Source: Simplicispira suum
GTDB taxonomy: Bacteria > Pseudomonadota > Gammaproteobacteria > Burkholderiales > Burkholderiaceae_C
Direction: 5' to 3'
DNA: 64,000 nt
Assembly (NCBI RefSeq): GCF_003008595.1
Contig: NZ_CP027669.1
Coordinates: forward strand, 434,001-498,000
A program made the translations under genes and the position numbers. The notes under the pieces are model-generated. The model ran no database searches. It saw nothing but the letters and a program-made list of their open reading frames with translations, and was not told the DNA's origin. This document shows positions 36,847-46,202 of the stretch, one piece after another (position 1 is the first letter of the stretch; the number at the start of each line of letters is the position of its first letter).

Positions 36847-38679
36847 TCAGAAGCTTTCCCAGTCGTCTTCCGCCGGTGCTGCAGCGGGGCGCTTGGCGGG
36901 CGGCGCAGCGATGCGGGCTGGGGGTGCAGCGCGTGCGCCGGCTGCACTCGGCGCGCTGGTTGCCGGGCCCGTTTTGGCTTTTGCCGGGCCGGAAACTGCG
37001 GGCCGGGCGGCAGAGGCGGCTCCCAATTTTCCCGGAGCCGTGGCTGCCTTCAATGCCGCAGGGCGGGCGGGCGCTGGCGCGCTGCGGGGCAGTGGTGCAC
37101 GAGGCAGCGGCGCCTGGGCGGATGCCAGCGCCACAGCGCCCACGTTGAACACCGACACCACGCCAGTCAGGTGCTGGGCCTGATCGCGCAGCGCCGTCGC
37201 TGCCGCAGTGGACTGCTCGACCAAGGCCGCATTCTGTTGCGTCATCTGGTCGAGCTGCGTCACAGCCTGGTTGACCTGCGAGATACCGTCGCGCTGCTCG
37301 GTCGACGATGCCGTGATCTCACCAATCAAATCGCTTACCCGCTGCACGCTGGCAACGATCTCTTCCATGCTCTGGCCTGCTTCGGCCACCTGGCGGGAGC
37401 CGGTTTCCACGTTTTCCACCGAGGCGCCAATGAGCTGCTTGATCTCCTTGGCGGCATCGGCACTGCGCCCGGCCAGGCTGCGCACTTCGCTGGCCACCAC
37501 GGCAAAGCCGCGCCCCTGCTCACCCGCGCGTGCCGCTTCGACCGCCGCATTGAGCGCCAGAATGTTGGTCTGGAACGCAATGCCATCGATCACGCCGATG
37601 ATGTCGGCGATCTTGCGGGAACTGTGGGTGATTTCTTCCATGGTGCTCACCACCTGGCCCACCACCTGACCGCCGCGCGTCGCCGCCTGCGCGGCGTTGG
37701 CAGCCAGCTGGTTGGCCTGGCGCGCGGTGTCGGTCGATTGCGTGACGGTGGCGGTGAGCTGCTCCATGCTGGCCGCCGTTTGCTGCAAATTGGCGGCTGC
37801 CTGCTCGGTGCGCGACGACAAGTTCTGGTTGCCACTGGCGATTTCCGATGACGCAAGCGACACCGCATCCACCCCGGTGCGCACGTCGCCCACCACGCTG
37901 CGCAATTTCACTGCCATGCGCGAGAGCGCACGAAGCATGTGCCCAAATTCATCCTTGCGCGCAGGGTGCAGCTCGCGCGTAAGGTCGCCTGCGGCAATGG
38001 CGTCGATCAAGCCACCCGCCTGCTGCAGTGGAACGGTGATCGAACGCACCAGCTTCCAGACGAGGAAGAGAAATAGCAGGATCAACACAGCCGTTGCCAC
38101 CAGGCCTTCGATGGCGTGTTGCGTGCGACTCGTTTCGGCTTGCGCAAGCACGGCCTCGCCATGCTTTTCCAAGACGCTGACAAATTCATCCTGCGCCTTC
38201 AGGAGCTTTCCCACCAGCGGCGTCAATTGCTCGTCGGCGTAGTTCTGCGTCGCCACACCGTCGCCGGCGCCTTTGAGCTCCCAGGTCTTGGCGGTGGCAT
38301 CCGCCACCGCCTTGCGGGCTGCCAGCACCTTGTCCAGGGACGCTTTTTCCTCTGGGTCTTTGGCGCTGGCGGCAATGGAGTCCTTGAGGCTTTCGATGCC
38401 TCCGGCAATCTCTTTCAGCCGCGCGTCGTACTGCTGCGCCAACACCGAATCGGTGGTCACGGCGCCGCCCATCACCATGGTGACCGAAGTCTCGGTGCCG
38501 CCGCGCCAGCGCACCGCCTGGGAAATCCGGTGTTCGATATCCATCACCGACTCCACCGCCTGCGCCATGGCGCGGTTGGTGCGGTATTGCTGAAGACCGG
38601 AAATCGCCAGCATGACCAGCATCAGCACCAGAAACATGCCCCAGAGCTTGCGAGACACACGGATATTGTCGAAATGCAT
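36847..38679 (-). CDS. Methyl-accepting chemotaxis protein
   Basis: 610 aa inner-membrane receptor. A helix at about 11-30, a four-helix-bundle sensor (about 35-190), a second helix at about 193-215, HAMP (about 215-270), and a long cytoplasmic signalling region with the hairpin tip IADIIGVIDGIAFQTNILALNAAVEAARAGE. The C-terminus is an Ala/Pro/Lys linker ending DDWESF, a CheR/CheB-binding pentapeptide tail. The ligand is not predictable. It is divergent from the PHP gene; a GGGAGA site precedes the ATG. Confidence 0.95.
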   Translation of the reverse strand: MHFDNIRVSRKLWGMFLVLMLVMLAISGLQQYRTNRAMAQAVESVMDIEHRISQAVRWRGGTETSVTMVMGGAVTTDSVLAQQYDARLKEIAGGIESLKDSIAASAKDPEEKASLDKVLAARKAVADATAKTWELKGAGDGVATQNYADEQLTPLVGKLLKAQDEFVSVLEKHGEAVLAQAETSRTQHAIEGLVATAVLILLFLFLVWKLVRSITVPLQQAGGLIDAIAAGDLTRELHPARKDEFGHMLRALSRMAVKLRSVVGDVRTGVDAVSLASSEIASGNQNLSSRTEQAAANLQQTAASMEQLTATVTQSTDTARQANQLAANAAQAATRGGQVVGQVVSTMEEITHSSRKIADIIGVIDGIAFQTNILALNAAVEAARAGEQGRGFAVVASEVRSLAGRSADAAKEIKQLIGASVENVETGSRQVAEAGQSMEEIVASVQRVSDLIGEITASSTEQRDGISQVNQAVTQLDQMTQQNAALVEQSTAAATALRDQAQHLTGVVSVFNVGAVALASAQAPLPRAPLPRSAPAPARPAALKAATAPGKLGAASAARPAVSGPAKAKTGPATSAPSAAGARAAPPARIAAPPAKRPAAAPAEDDWESF

Positions 38680-38823
38680 GGGATTCTCCCGATCCAGTCA
38701 GCACAGTAGCCAAAGCAACCAGATGAATCACATCTGGAAACACATCGATAACGGCTTGAGCCTACTCCTCCCTGGAGCGCGCTCCGACAGGCGCAGCTCA
38801 GGACAAACCCGTAAGATGAGCGG

Positions 38824-39687
38824 GTGACTTCCTACAAAAACGCCGACCTGCACTGCCATTCTGTCGTCTCCGACGGCACCCTCACGCCCGAATTGCTGGC
38901 CGCACGCGCCCACGCCAACGGGGTGGACCTGTGGGCGCTGACCGACCACGACGAAGTAGGCGGCCAGGCACGCGCCCTCGCCGCCGCCCAGGCGCTGGGC
39001 ATGGCCTACCTGAGCGGGGTCGAGATATCCGTCACCTTCGCCGGCACCACGGTGCACATCGTCGGGCTGGGGTTCGATCCGACCAACCCGCAAATGGTGC
39101 AGGGCCTGGCGGCGACACGCGGCGGGCGCAACGAGCGTGCGCGCGACATGGCCGAGCAGCTCGCCGCCGTGGGCATTGCCGGCGCCTATGAGGGCGCGCT
39201 GCGCTATGTGGGCAACCCGGAGCTGGTCTCGCGGACCCACTTTGCGCGCTTTCTGGTGGAAACAGGCGTTTGCCGCGATACCTCTGAAGTCTTCCGCAAA
39301 TACCTGATTGAAGGCAGGCCCGGCTACGTGCCACACCGATGGGCGTCGCTCGGCGACGCCGTGCGCTGGATCACGCAAGCGGGTGGCGTGGCGGTCATTG
39401 CGCACCCGGCGCGCTACAAGTTCACGGCGAACGAAGAATTTGCACTGTTTTCTGAATTTCAACAGCACGGCGGGCGCGGTGTCGAAGTGGTCACCGGCAG
39501 CCATTCGGCGAGCGAGGCCGCACGCTACGCCGACCTGGCGCGCGAACTGGGCCTGGCAGCCTCGCGCGGCAGCGACTTTCACAGTCCCGACGAATCCCAT
39601 ACCGACCTGGGCAAACTGCCGCCCTTGCCAGCCGACCTGACGCCCGCCTGGGATCTGGTGGCAGCGCATATTCATCCGGGCCGCTGA
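38824..39687 (+). CDS. PHP-domain phosphoesterase (YciV/TrpH, RNase AM type)
   Basis: 287 aa, GTG start. PHP metal motifs: ADLHCHSVVSDG at 8, LTDHDEVGG near 39, GVEIS near 65, the conserved RTHFARFL near 138, IAHPARY near 192 and GSDFHSP near 257. Homologues dephosphorylate 3',5'-nucleoside bisphosphates and trim RNA 5' ends. Cytoplasmic. The YciO/TsaC gene starts 22 bp later, so the two are co-transcribed. Confidence 0.93.
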   Translation: MTSYKNADLHCHSVVSDGTLTPELLAARAHANGVDLWALTDHDEVGGQARALAAAQALGMAYLSGVEISVTFAGTTVHIVGLGFDPTNPQMVQGLAATRGGRNERARDMAEQLAAVGIAGAYEGALRYVGNPELVSRTHFARFLVETGVCRDTSEVFRKYLIEGRPGYVPHRWASLGDAVRWITQAGGVAVIAHPARYKFTANEEFALFSEFQQHGGRGVEVVTGSHSASEAARYADLARELGLAASRGSDFHSPDESHTDLGKLPPLPADLTPAWDLVAAHIHPGR

Positions 39688-39709
39688 AACCCCTTTCTCA
39701 CTTCCTCCC

Positions 39710-40345
39710 ATGGCCCTGTATTTCGAAGTCCACCCCGACAACCCGCAACCCCGTTTGATCCAACAGGCCGCCACGCTGCTCAAGCAAGGCGGCGTGCTGG
39801 CCGTGCCCACCGATTCGAGCTATGCCCTGGTCTGCCAATTGGACGACAAGGCGGCTGTGGACCGCCTGCGCCGCATTCGCGGTGTCGACGACAAGCACCA
39901 CCTGACGCTGCTGTGCCGCGACCTCTCGGAGCTGTCCAGCTACGCGCGCGTGGACAACCGCCAGTACCGGCTGCTCAAACTCGCCACACCCGGCGCCTAC
40001 ACCTTCATCCTCGACGCCACCAAGGAAGTGCCGCGCCGCGTGAGCCACCCGAGCCGCAAGACGATTGGTCTGCGCGTGCCCGAGGGCGCCGCGCTGCAGG
40101 CGCTGCTGGAACTGCACGGTGGACCGCTGCTGGGCACGACGCTCATCCCGCCCGGCGAGACCGAGTCCATGAACGACGCGGAGGAAATTCTGGAGCGCTT
40201 TGACAAGCTGATCGACGGCGTGATCGATGCCGGTGCCTGCCCGTCGCAGCCCACCACGGTGCTGGACCTGACGCCCATGGAAAAAGGCGGCGACCCCCAC
40301 GTGGTGCGCGAGGGGCGAGGCGATCTGGCAGCGCTTGGGCTCTAA
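39710..40345 (+). CDS. L-threonylcarbamoyladenylate synthase (YciO/TsaC family)
   Basis: 211 aa. The KQGGVLAVPTDSSYALVCQL nucleotide-binding region, KHHLTLLCRDLSELSSYA, PGAYTFILDATKEVPRR and TIGLRVPEG are the Sua5/YciO/YrdC hallmarks. TsaC makes the threonylcarbamoyl-AMP used for tRNA t6A37; YciO has a related but distinct activity. The sequence resembles the YciO branch more, so the t6A role is uncertain. The TAA stop lies in the AT arm of repeat R7. Confidence 0.88.
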   Translation: MALYFEVHPDNPQPRLIQQAATLLKQGGVLAVPTDSSYALVCQLDDKAAVDRLRRIRGVDDKHHLTLLCRDLSELSSYARVDNRQYRLLKLATPGAYTFILDATKEVPRRVSHPSRKTIGLRVPEGAALQALLELHGGPLLGTTLIPPGETESMNDAEEILERFDKLIDGVIDAGACPSQPTTVLDLTPMEKGGDPHVVREGRGDLAALGL

Positions 40346-40416
40346 AATTTTGTACCAAATTGGCCTCCAGCGCTTGCTGGTAAAGCGGTGTCAGCTATTT
40401 ATTGGATAGCATGATA
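40343..40416 (-). repeat. Palindromic repeat, copy R7 (core 40362-40396)
   Basis: 35-bp core; on + it reads GGCCTCCAGCGCTTGCTGG and then AAGCGGTGTCAGCT, with the arm TAAAATTTTG overlapping the stop codon of the YciO/TsaC gene. Confidence 0.85.
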
Positions 40417-40518
40417 GTGCCGCCTGACACCCCACAGAGATTGATTGCGCTCGTCAATTGGCAGGACCGCCGCGCCCCATTGCGGGTCAAAGTCGCGCCA
40501 TAAGGGACAATCAGGCGG

Positions 40519-41187
40519 GTGAACTTTTCCAACATCCTCCAGACCGTCCTTATCTACGCACTGCCGGTGCTTTTCGCCATCACCGTGCACGAGGCCGCGC
40601 ACGGCTACGTGGCGCGCCACTTCGGCGACCCCACGGCAGCGCGCCTGGGTCGCGTCACGCTCAACCCGTTCAAACACATTGATCCGGTCGGCACCATCCT
40701 GATGCCGTTGATCCTGTATTTCGCTACTTCGGGCGCGTTCCTGTTTGGCTACGCCAAGCCGGTGCCGGTCAATTTCGGCGCGTTGCGCAACCCCAAACGC
40801 GACATGGTCTGGGTGGCGCTTGCGGGGCCGGCGTCCAATTTTGTGCAGGCCATTGCCTGGGCCTTGCTGATGGTGGCACTGGTGGCGACCGGCGTCGAAG
40901 AACGCTTCTTTCTGGAGATGGCGCGCGCCGGGGTACTGGTCAACCTGGTGATGTGGGCCTTCAACCTGTTCCCCTTGCCGCCGCTCGATGGCGGGCGCGT
41001 GCTGGTGGGGCTGCTGCCCTGGAAGCAGGCGCAATTGGTCTCGCGCGTCGAACCTTGGGGCTTCTTCATCGTCATGGCGCTGGTGCTGGCGGGCGTGGTC
41101 GGCACCTGGTGGCTGCTGCCGCTGATGAAGCTGGGCTACGCTGCCATCAACCTGCTGCTCACGCCCTTCGTCGCGCTGCTGGCATGA
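40519..41187 (+). CDS. Site-2 protease family (M50) membrane protein
   Basis: 222 aa, GTG start. Zinc motif HEAAH at about 23-27 (ITVHEAAHGYVARHFGD) and the second motif NLFPLPPLDGGR near 152, the arrangement of S2P-like intramembrane metalloproteases. About six helices. Members cleave membrane-bound regulators or signal remnants; no partner is evident. Directly after its stop comes repeat B copy 2. Confidence 0.92.
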   Translation: MNFSNILQTVLIYALPVLFAITVHEAAHGYVARHFGDPTAARLGRVTLNPFKHIDPVGTILMPLILYFATSGAFLFGYAKPVPVNFGALRNPKRDMVWVALAGPASNFVQAIAWALLMVALVATGVEERFFLEMARAGVLVNLVMWAFNLFPLPPLDGGRVLVGLLPWKQAQLVSRVEPWGFFIVMALVLAGVVGTWWLLPLMKLGYAAINLLLTPFVALLA

Positions 41188-41327
41188 AACACCCCCTGCG
41201 TCGCCTTCGGCGCCTTCCCCCTCTCTCGCCTCGCTGCGCGATGCGGGAGGGGGACGCCCCCGGCGCCCGGAGTGCAGACGACAGTTGCATGTCGTGGCGG
41301 CCCTTGCGCGGGGGCGCTGGCAGGTGC
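41187..41327 (+). repeat. GC-rich dispersed repeat B, copy 2
   Basis: Begins AACACCCCCTGCGTCGCC right at the stop of the site-2 protease gene, contains CTCTCGCCTCGCTGCGCGATGCGGGAGGGGGACGC in pieces shared with copy 1, then GGCGGCCCTTGCGCGG. It contains short inverted repeats such as CGCCTTCGGCG. Confidence 0.65.
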
Positions 41328-41411
41328 AGCGCCGGTTTCAAAGGCTCTGCTCGGTAGACGTCATTGTGCAACAGCCCGTCTTTTATCTTTCTTTCTGCTG
41401 ATTTCGTTCCC

Positions 41412-42701
41412 ATGAGCACCACCCGCTACCTCACCGGCATCACCACCACCGGCACGCCGCACCTGGGCAATTTCGTCGGCTCGATCCGCCCCTCGGTCGC
41501 GGCCAGCCTGCGCCCCGGCGTGCAGAGCTTTTATTTTCTGGCCGACTACCACGCGCTCGTCAAATGCGAAGATCCGGCGCGCATCCAGCGTTCGACGCTG
41601 GAGATTTCAGCAAGCTGGCTGGCCGCAGGGCTTGATCCCGACAAGGTGGTCTTCTACCGCCAGTCGGACATCCCGGAAATCCCCGAACTCACCTGGCTGC
41701 TCACCTGCGTCACCGGCAAGGGCCTGCTCAACCGTGCCCACGCCTACAAGGCCAGCGTCGACAAGAACCAGGAAACCGGCCGCGAGAGCGACGACGGCGT
41801 CACCGCCGGCCTGTTCATGTACCCGGTGCTGATGGCCGCCGACATCCTGGCCTTCAAGGCGCACAAGGTGCCGGTGGGGCGCGACCAGGTGCAGCACATC
41901 GAGATGGCGCGCGACATGGGCGCGAGCTTCAACCACCTCTATGGCGAGCATTTCGTGCTGCCTGAGGCCGCTGTGGACGAGCATGTCGCCACCCTGCCCG
42001 GCCTGGACGGCCGCAAGATGAGCAAGAGTTACGACAACACGATTCCGCTCTTCTCCAGCCGTGCGCAGCTGCAAAAGCTGATTGGTGGCATCGTCACCGA
42101 CTCGCGCGCGCCGGGCGAGCCCAAGGATGTCGAGGGCTCGGCCCTGTTCCAGATCTACCAGGCCTTCGCCACGCCCGAGGAAACCGCTGCGCTGCGCCAG
42201 CAGTACGCGGACGGCATTGCCTGGGGCGCCGCCAAGGAGCTGCTTTTGGAGCATGTGGATGCCGTCATTGCGCCTATGCGCGCCCAGTACGAAGCACTGA
42301 TGGCCGACCCGGAGCGCATCGAAGCTACATTGCTCGCCGGCGCCGAACGCGCCCGCGCGCTGGCGACGCCGTTCCTGCGCGAACTGCGCAACGCGGTCGG
42401 CCTGCGCAGCCTGGCGCAAGGGCCAGCCAAGCAGACGGCCAAAGCCGCCAAGCTGGCCCTGCCCAGCTTCAAGCAGTACCGCGAGCAGGACGGCAAGTTC
42501 TATTTCAAGCTGTTGGATGCCGATGGGCGCTTGCTGCTGCAGAGTACCGGTTTCGACGCGCCCAAGGAGGCCGGCCAAGCGATTGCGGCGCTGAAACGCG
42601 ATGGACTGGCTGCGCTGGCCGGGCAACATCTACCTGTGGAAGGCGTGGCCGAGTCCGAAGTAGGTGCAGCGCTGACCGCATTGGCAGAAGCCGCTGCGTA
42701 A
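41412..42701 (+). CDS. trpS: Tryptophan--tRNA ligase with C-terminal extension
   Basis: 429 aa, against about 330 for standard TrpRS. Class I motifs: HLGN (TGTPHLGNFVGS, here in the HIGH position) at about 18 and KMSKS at about 202 (GLDGRKMSKSYDNT). Residues up to about 340 form the usual enzyme that charges tRNA-Trp. The last 75 residues (KQYREQDGKFYFKLLDADG, then LLQSTGFDAPKEAGQAIAALK) resemble a DUF1508/YegP unit, a small domain normally stand-alone; its purpose on TrpRS is unknown. Start at ATG 41412. Confidence 0.95.
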   Translation: MSTTRYLTGITTTGTPHLGNFVGSIRPSVAASLRPGVQSFYFLADYHALVKCEDPARIQRSTLEISASWLAAGLDPDKVVFYRQSDIPEIPELTWLLTCVTGKGLLNRAHAYKASVDKNQETGRESDDGVTAGLFMYPVLMAADILAFKAHKVPVGRDQVQHIEMARDMGASFNHLYGEHFVLPEAAVDEHVATLPGLDGRKMSKSYDNTIPLFSSRAQLQKLIGGIVTDSRAPGEPKDVEGSALFQIYQAFATPEETAALRQQYADGIAWGAAKELLLEHVDAVIAPMRAQYEALMADPERIEATLLAGAERARALATPFLRELRNAVGLRSLAQGPAKQTAKAAKLALPSFKQYREQDGKFYFKLLDADGRLLLQSTGFDAPKEAGQAIAALKRDGLAALAGQHLPVEGVAESEVGAALTALAEAAA

Positions 42702-42720
42702 ACCAGCAGCCGGCTTGAGA

Positions 42721-42790
42721 AGCTATATTTTTGATAGCTTACAAAGCTTACCGAATAAGCGCTAGACGGTCAAATAAGTCAAAATTCAGT
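42721..42790 (+). repeat. Palindromic repeat, copy R8 (core 42736-42770)
   Basis: 35-bp core AGCTTAC...AAGCGCTAGACGGT with arms ATATTTTTGAT and TCAAAATTC. The right arm overlaps the stop codon of the FecR-TPR gene on the minus strand. Confidence 0.8.
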
Positions 42791-45700
42791 TGCGATAGCG
42801 CACGCGCAACCACAGCGTAGGCTTCTCGCGGCCGTCCAGCGGCGTCTGTACCGTTCCAATGATCGACCATCGTCGGTCGGCAGTATCGAACGCATGCACC
42901 AAGGCGAAGTTCCAGCCCGGCTCTTCACGGCGCCCATTGAAAACGGTCACGTAACGCGCACTGCGATAGACCAAAGACGCATAGGTGTAGTCACGCCCGC
43001 CATGCCGCCAGACGCTGGTCAGTGCCAGGGAATGGCGCGGGAACCCGGGCAGCTCATTGCCTGTGACCCAATCGCCGGTACTGCGCGAACGGCTCCAGAT
43101 GTAGCCTGCCAGCAGGCTCCAGCGCGGCGTGAGAATGCGGTTGTAGCCCAGGCTGAGTTGATGCAGTCGCCCGCGGTCGAACACGGGATTGCCGTTGTAC
43201 GGGTCCACCGAAGTTTGCGCCATCTGGATGAGAGGTCCCAGGCCTTCGATTCGGTCGTCCAACAATACGCTCATGAGCGGCAGCAAATCCCCGTTGGAAT
43301 ATTGGATGCTGGATATGTCCTGCCGCGATGCCATGGCCACGCCAAAACTGCGCGCGTCGAACTCCCAGTCCAATTGCAGGGCCAGCTTGCGCGCCAGGCT
43401 GCCCGGTGTCTGGTAGTGGTAGTCGATGGGAATCGCACCAACTGCCACCGGTGCGAGGGTGTAGGTGGACGGCGTGTACAAGCTCTCTATGTAGGCTGCA
43501 TGCAGCGCTCGCCCAGGCGCAAAGCGGTACGACACCCCCAGGCGCGGCCGCAGGCGCCGGGCCTGGCCCGTATCCTCCAGCCTCGGCACGTTCAAGGCGG
43601 CGCCCGTCCGCCCCAGGTAGAGATAGCTGCGCTCATTGACCTCCATCTGCGGCCAGAAAGCCTGCGCCTGCCAGGCCCAGGGACCTTGTTGACCTTCCAG
43701 TCCGGCCCAAGGCAGGTCGTAAGCAATGCGTGTATCTGCCGCAGCAAACACCTCCGAATACTCCCGTGCGAACTTGTTGAGTACACGTCCGCGCTCCCAG
43801 CCCGCACTGAAACGCAGGTTGCCGCGCTGCAGTGTGTGGCGCAGCATCAGACCCTTGTCTGTATCCCGGCTGGCAAAGTTGTAGAGGCCAACGACAGGAT
43901 CAATCAGTGGCGTTTCTCTGACGAAACGAGCGCTGTGCAACGCCAGCCAGGTCTGCTCGTTACCCGACCAGCGCCAGGATCCGCCCAGGTCTGTCCGGTG
44001 CACTGGCGAACGTGTGACGCCTTCCATGCGCACGCCCTGACCATCCGCATCATCAACACCCCCCGGGTAGTGGTAGCGCGTTCGCTGCGCCGAATGGGTC
44101 AGCAACAGCCCCAGGCGATCCGTGGGGCGGGCGCCGATTCCCAGGCGCCAATCGAATGATTGCAGGCGATCGCTCAACACTCCCGCACGCGGGTCGAAAC
44201 TGTAGCCCTCGATGCCCACGCGCCAGGCGATGGGAAAGGGACTGGACGCAAGGCCATGGTGACCCAGGTCCGCCACAGCCTTGGTCTGCGTTCCATTGCG
44301 CTCCACACTGCCACCGCCCACCCATTCGCCCAAGTTCGATAGAAGCACCGGAGCCTGTTTTTCGCTGGCGCCAAAGGCCAGCGGGTCTGCCAGGTAGCCC
44401 TGATGAAATTCCGAGCGCCTGGCAAATGGACTCTCGTAGCGGTTCGCCATGAAGAAGTGGCTGCCCGCCCACAGCGGGTAATAGGACTGCTGCGCGTACG
44501 CCCGCGCCCAATGCTCCAGTCCAAAATCGCCCAGCGCCTTGCCCAGGTTCGCCGAGCCCTGGCTGTCCGACGCCAGTGGATTGAGCGACTTGAGGTACGG
44601 CAGCCGCACAAGCGCCTCGCGTGCGGCAGCGATCGCCGCTTCGGACTCGCCGCTGTCGTTGCGCAAAATGGATTCGATCTGCCACGGCAGTGGATCCTTG
44701 GGGTCGGCCTGGCGTGCCCGCTGCAAGGCGTCAAGCGCCGCACCCTCTGCGCCCAGGGTGTATTCGGCCACGGCCAGCCACATGTGCGCCCGCGCATAGC
44801 GCGGCTCAATCACCAGCGCTTTGAGCAACAGTTGGCGCGCCGCTTCGGGCTCGCCGCGGCGCAGGGCCAGATAGCCGGCACCCGCCAGGCTTTCGTAGTC
44901 GTCGGCCTGCAACGCCAGGGCGGCGTCAAACCCGGCGCCCGCCTCCTGCAGTCGCAATGCCTCGGTGGCGGCCGTGGCCTCAGCACCGAGCAAGTGGGCA
45001 CTGCGCGGGTCCAGCGCCACGGCTTGGGCCAGCGCTTGACGTGCCGCCGCGAGGTCGCCGCGCTCTTGCAGCGCGCGGCCCAAGCGGCCCAGGGCATCGG
45101 CCTTCTGTTTATCGCCTTGCGAACGCGCTACACCGGCACGGTAACGCGCGATGGATTCATCTCCCCGGCCGGCCAGGCGGTACCAATCGCCATCGGCCAG
45201 CAGCAGGTCGCTGCTGGCAGCGCTGCTGCTGCGCGCCAGGGCCTCATCGAGCACGCTTCGGGCATCTTCCGGGCGGTCCAGCGCGAGCAAGAATTCGGCG
45301 CGTCGCGCAGCAAGCCGGGTGTCACCGGTGCGCTGCCAGGCGCGCTCCAGCTCTTGTACGGCGGTCTCCAGCCGCGCATCGAAGGCCGCCAGATCGGCCA
45401 GCACCAGCGCCACGGCGGCTTCGTGCGCGCCGTTTTGTCGCAGCCCCATGAGTCGCTCGCGCGCCTGCGGCCAAGCGCCGGCGTCCAAATCGATCTGAAC
45501 AGCGGCCAGCTCAGGGGCCACTGCATCGCCTTGAAATTCGGCCCAGCGCCGCGCATCCACCGGGTTGGCCATGACCCACTGCACGCGCTCGCGCGGGTTC
45601 ACCAGCAGCCGCTTGGTGGGCGCCTGTCCAGGCACGGCAATGCCCTGCTCGGACGGCCCCAGATCGACACGCCCGTAGGCGTTGGAGAACTCGACCTGGC

Positions 45701-46187
45701 CGGAGAGCACGGTGAAGGTGGTACGCCCGCTGCCCTCCACCTCCACATCCCAGTCGGTGCCGCGCACGACGGCCAGCGCGGCAGGGGTTTGCAGCTGCAG
45801 GTTGGCAGGGCTGCGCTTGGTACGCGCCCACAGCCGCCCGGCAATCAGTTCGAGCAGGCTGCGTTCGGGTTGCGTGTCACACAAACGCAACTGCGCGTTG
45901 GCCGACATGCGAATCTGCGTGCGGTCGGCCAGCAGCAGCGCGGCAGACGAGAGGGCCAGCGTGCGCATGTCCGCCCCGCCCTTGAGCTTTTGCGCCTGCA
46001 CCGCTCGCTCCCAGGCAGCGTCGCCGCTGGGGCGCGTCTCGCCCCGGCCCACCAGACTGACCAGTTCGGCGGCGGCAGTCTGGTCCGCCTGCCCCGCTGG
46101 GACACCTGCGCATTGCGCCAGCGCGGCTGGAGCGACGAAGGCGGCACTGGCGCCCAAGAGTCCAACGCGAAGGAAGGTTGGGGTCAT
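42786..46187 (-). CDS. FecR-TPR-outer-membrane barrel protein
   Basis: 1133 aa with a signal peptide (GLLGASAAFVAPAALAQ). Residues about 65-210 are a FecR-like domain (QIRMSANAQLRL, LQTPAALAVVRGTDWDVEV, TFTVLSGQVEFSN). About 225-600 hold tetratricopeptide-like helices rich in Ala/Leu (YRAGVARSQGDKQKADALGRLG, AHMWLAVAEYTLGAEGAALDAL). From about 620 the sequence turns into amphipathic strands with many Trp/Tyr/Arg, as in an outer-membrane barrel. It is 15 bp behind the CHASE2 cyclase gene. Probably exposes or scaffolds a surface component; not otherwise recognised. AAAGGAAC precedes the ATG. Confidence 0.8.
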   Translation of the reverse strand: MTPTFLRVGLLGASAAFVAPAALAQCAGVPAGQADQTAAAELVSLVGRGETRPSGDAAWERAVQAQKLKGGADMRTLALSSAALLLADRTQIRMSANAQLRLCDTQPERSLLELIAGRLWARTKRSPANLQLQTPAALAVVRGTDWDVEVEGSGRTTFTVLSGQVEFSNAYGRVDLGPSEQGIAVPGQAPTKRLLVNPRERVQWVMANPVDARRWAEFQGDAVAPELAAVQIDLDAGAWPQARERLMGLRQNGAHEAAVALVLADLAAFDARLETAVQELERAWQRTGDTRLAARRAEFLLALDRPEDARSVLDEALARSSSAASSDLLLADGDWYRLAGRGDESIARYRAGVARSQGDKQKADALGRLGRALQERGDLAAARQALAQAVALDPRSAHLLGAEATAATEALRLQEAGAGFDAALALQADDYESLAGAGYLALRRGEPEAARQLLLKALVIEPRYARAHMWLAVAEYTLGAEGAALDALQRARQADPKDPLPWQIESILRNDSGESEAAIAAAREALVRLPYLKSLNPLASDSQGSANLGKALGDFGLEHWARAYAQQSYYPLWAGSHFFMANRYESPFARRSEFHQGYLADPLAFGASEKQAPVLLSNLGEWVGGGSVERNGTQTKAVADLGHHGLASSPFPIAWRVGIEGYSFDPRAGVLSDRLQSFDWRLGIGARPTDRLGLLLTHSAQRTRYHYPGGVDDADGQGVRMEGVTRSPVHRTDLGGSWRWSGNEQTWLALHSARFVRETPLIDPVVGLYNFASRDTDKGLMLRHTLQRGNLRFSAGWERGRVLNKFAREYSEVFAAADTRIAYDLPWAGLEGQQGPWAWQAQAFWPQMEVNERSYLYLGRTGAALNVPRLEDTGQARRLRPRLGVSYRFAPGRALHAAYIESLYTPSTYTLAPVAVGAIPIDYHYQTPGSLARKLALQLDWEFDARSFGVAMASRQDISSIQYSNGDLLPLMSVLLDDRIEGLGPLIQMAQTSVDPYNGNPVFDRGRLHQLSLGYNRILTPRWSLLAGYIWSRSRSTGDWVTGNELPGFPRHSLALTSVWRHGGRDYTYASLVYRSARYVTVFNGRREEPGWNFALVHAFDTADRRWSIIGTVQTPLDGREKPTLWLRVRYRN

Positions 46188-46202
46188 GGCAAGTTCCTTT
46201 CT

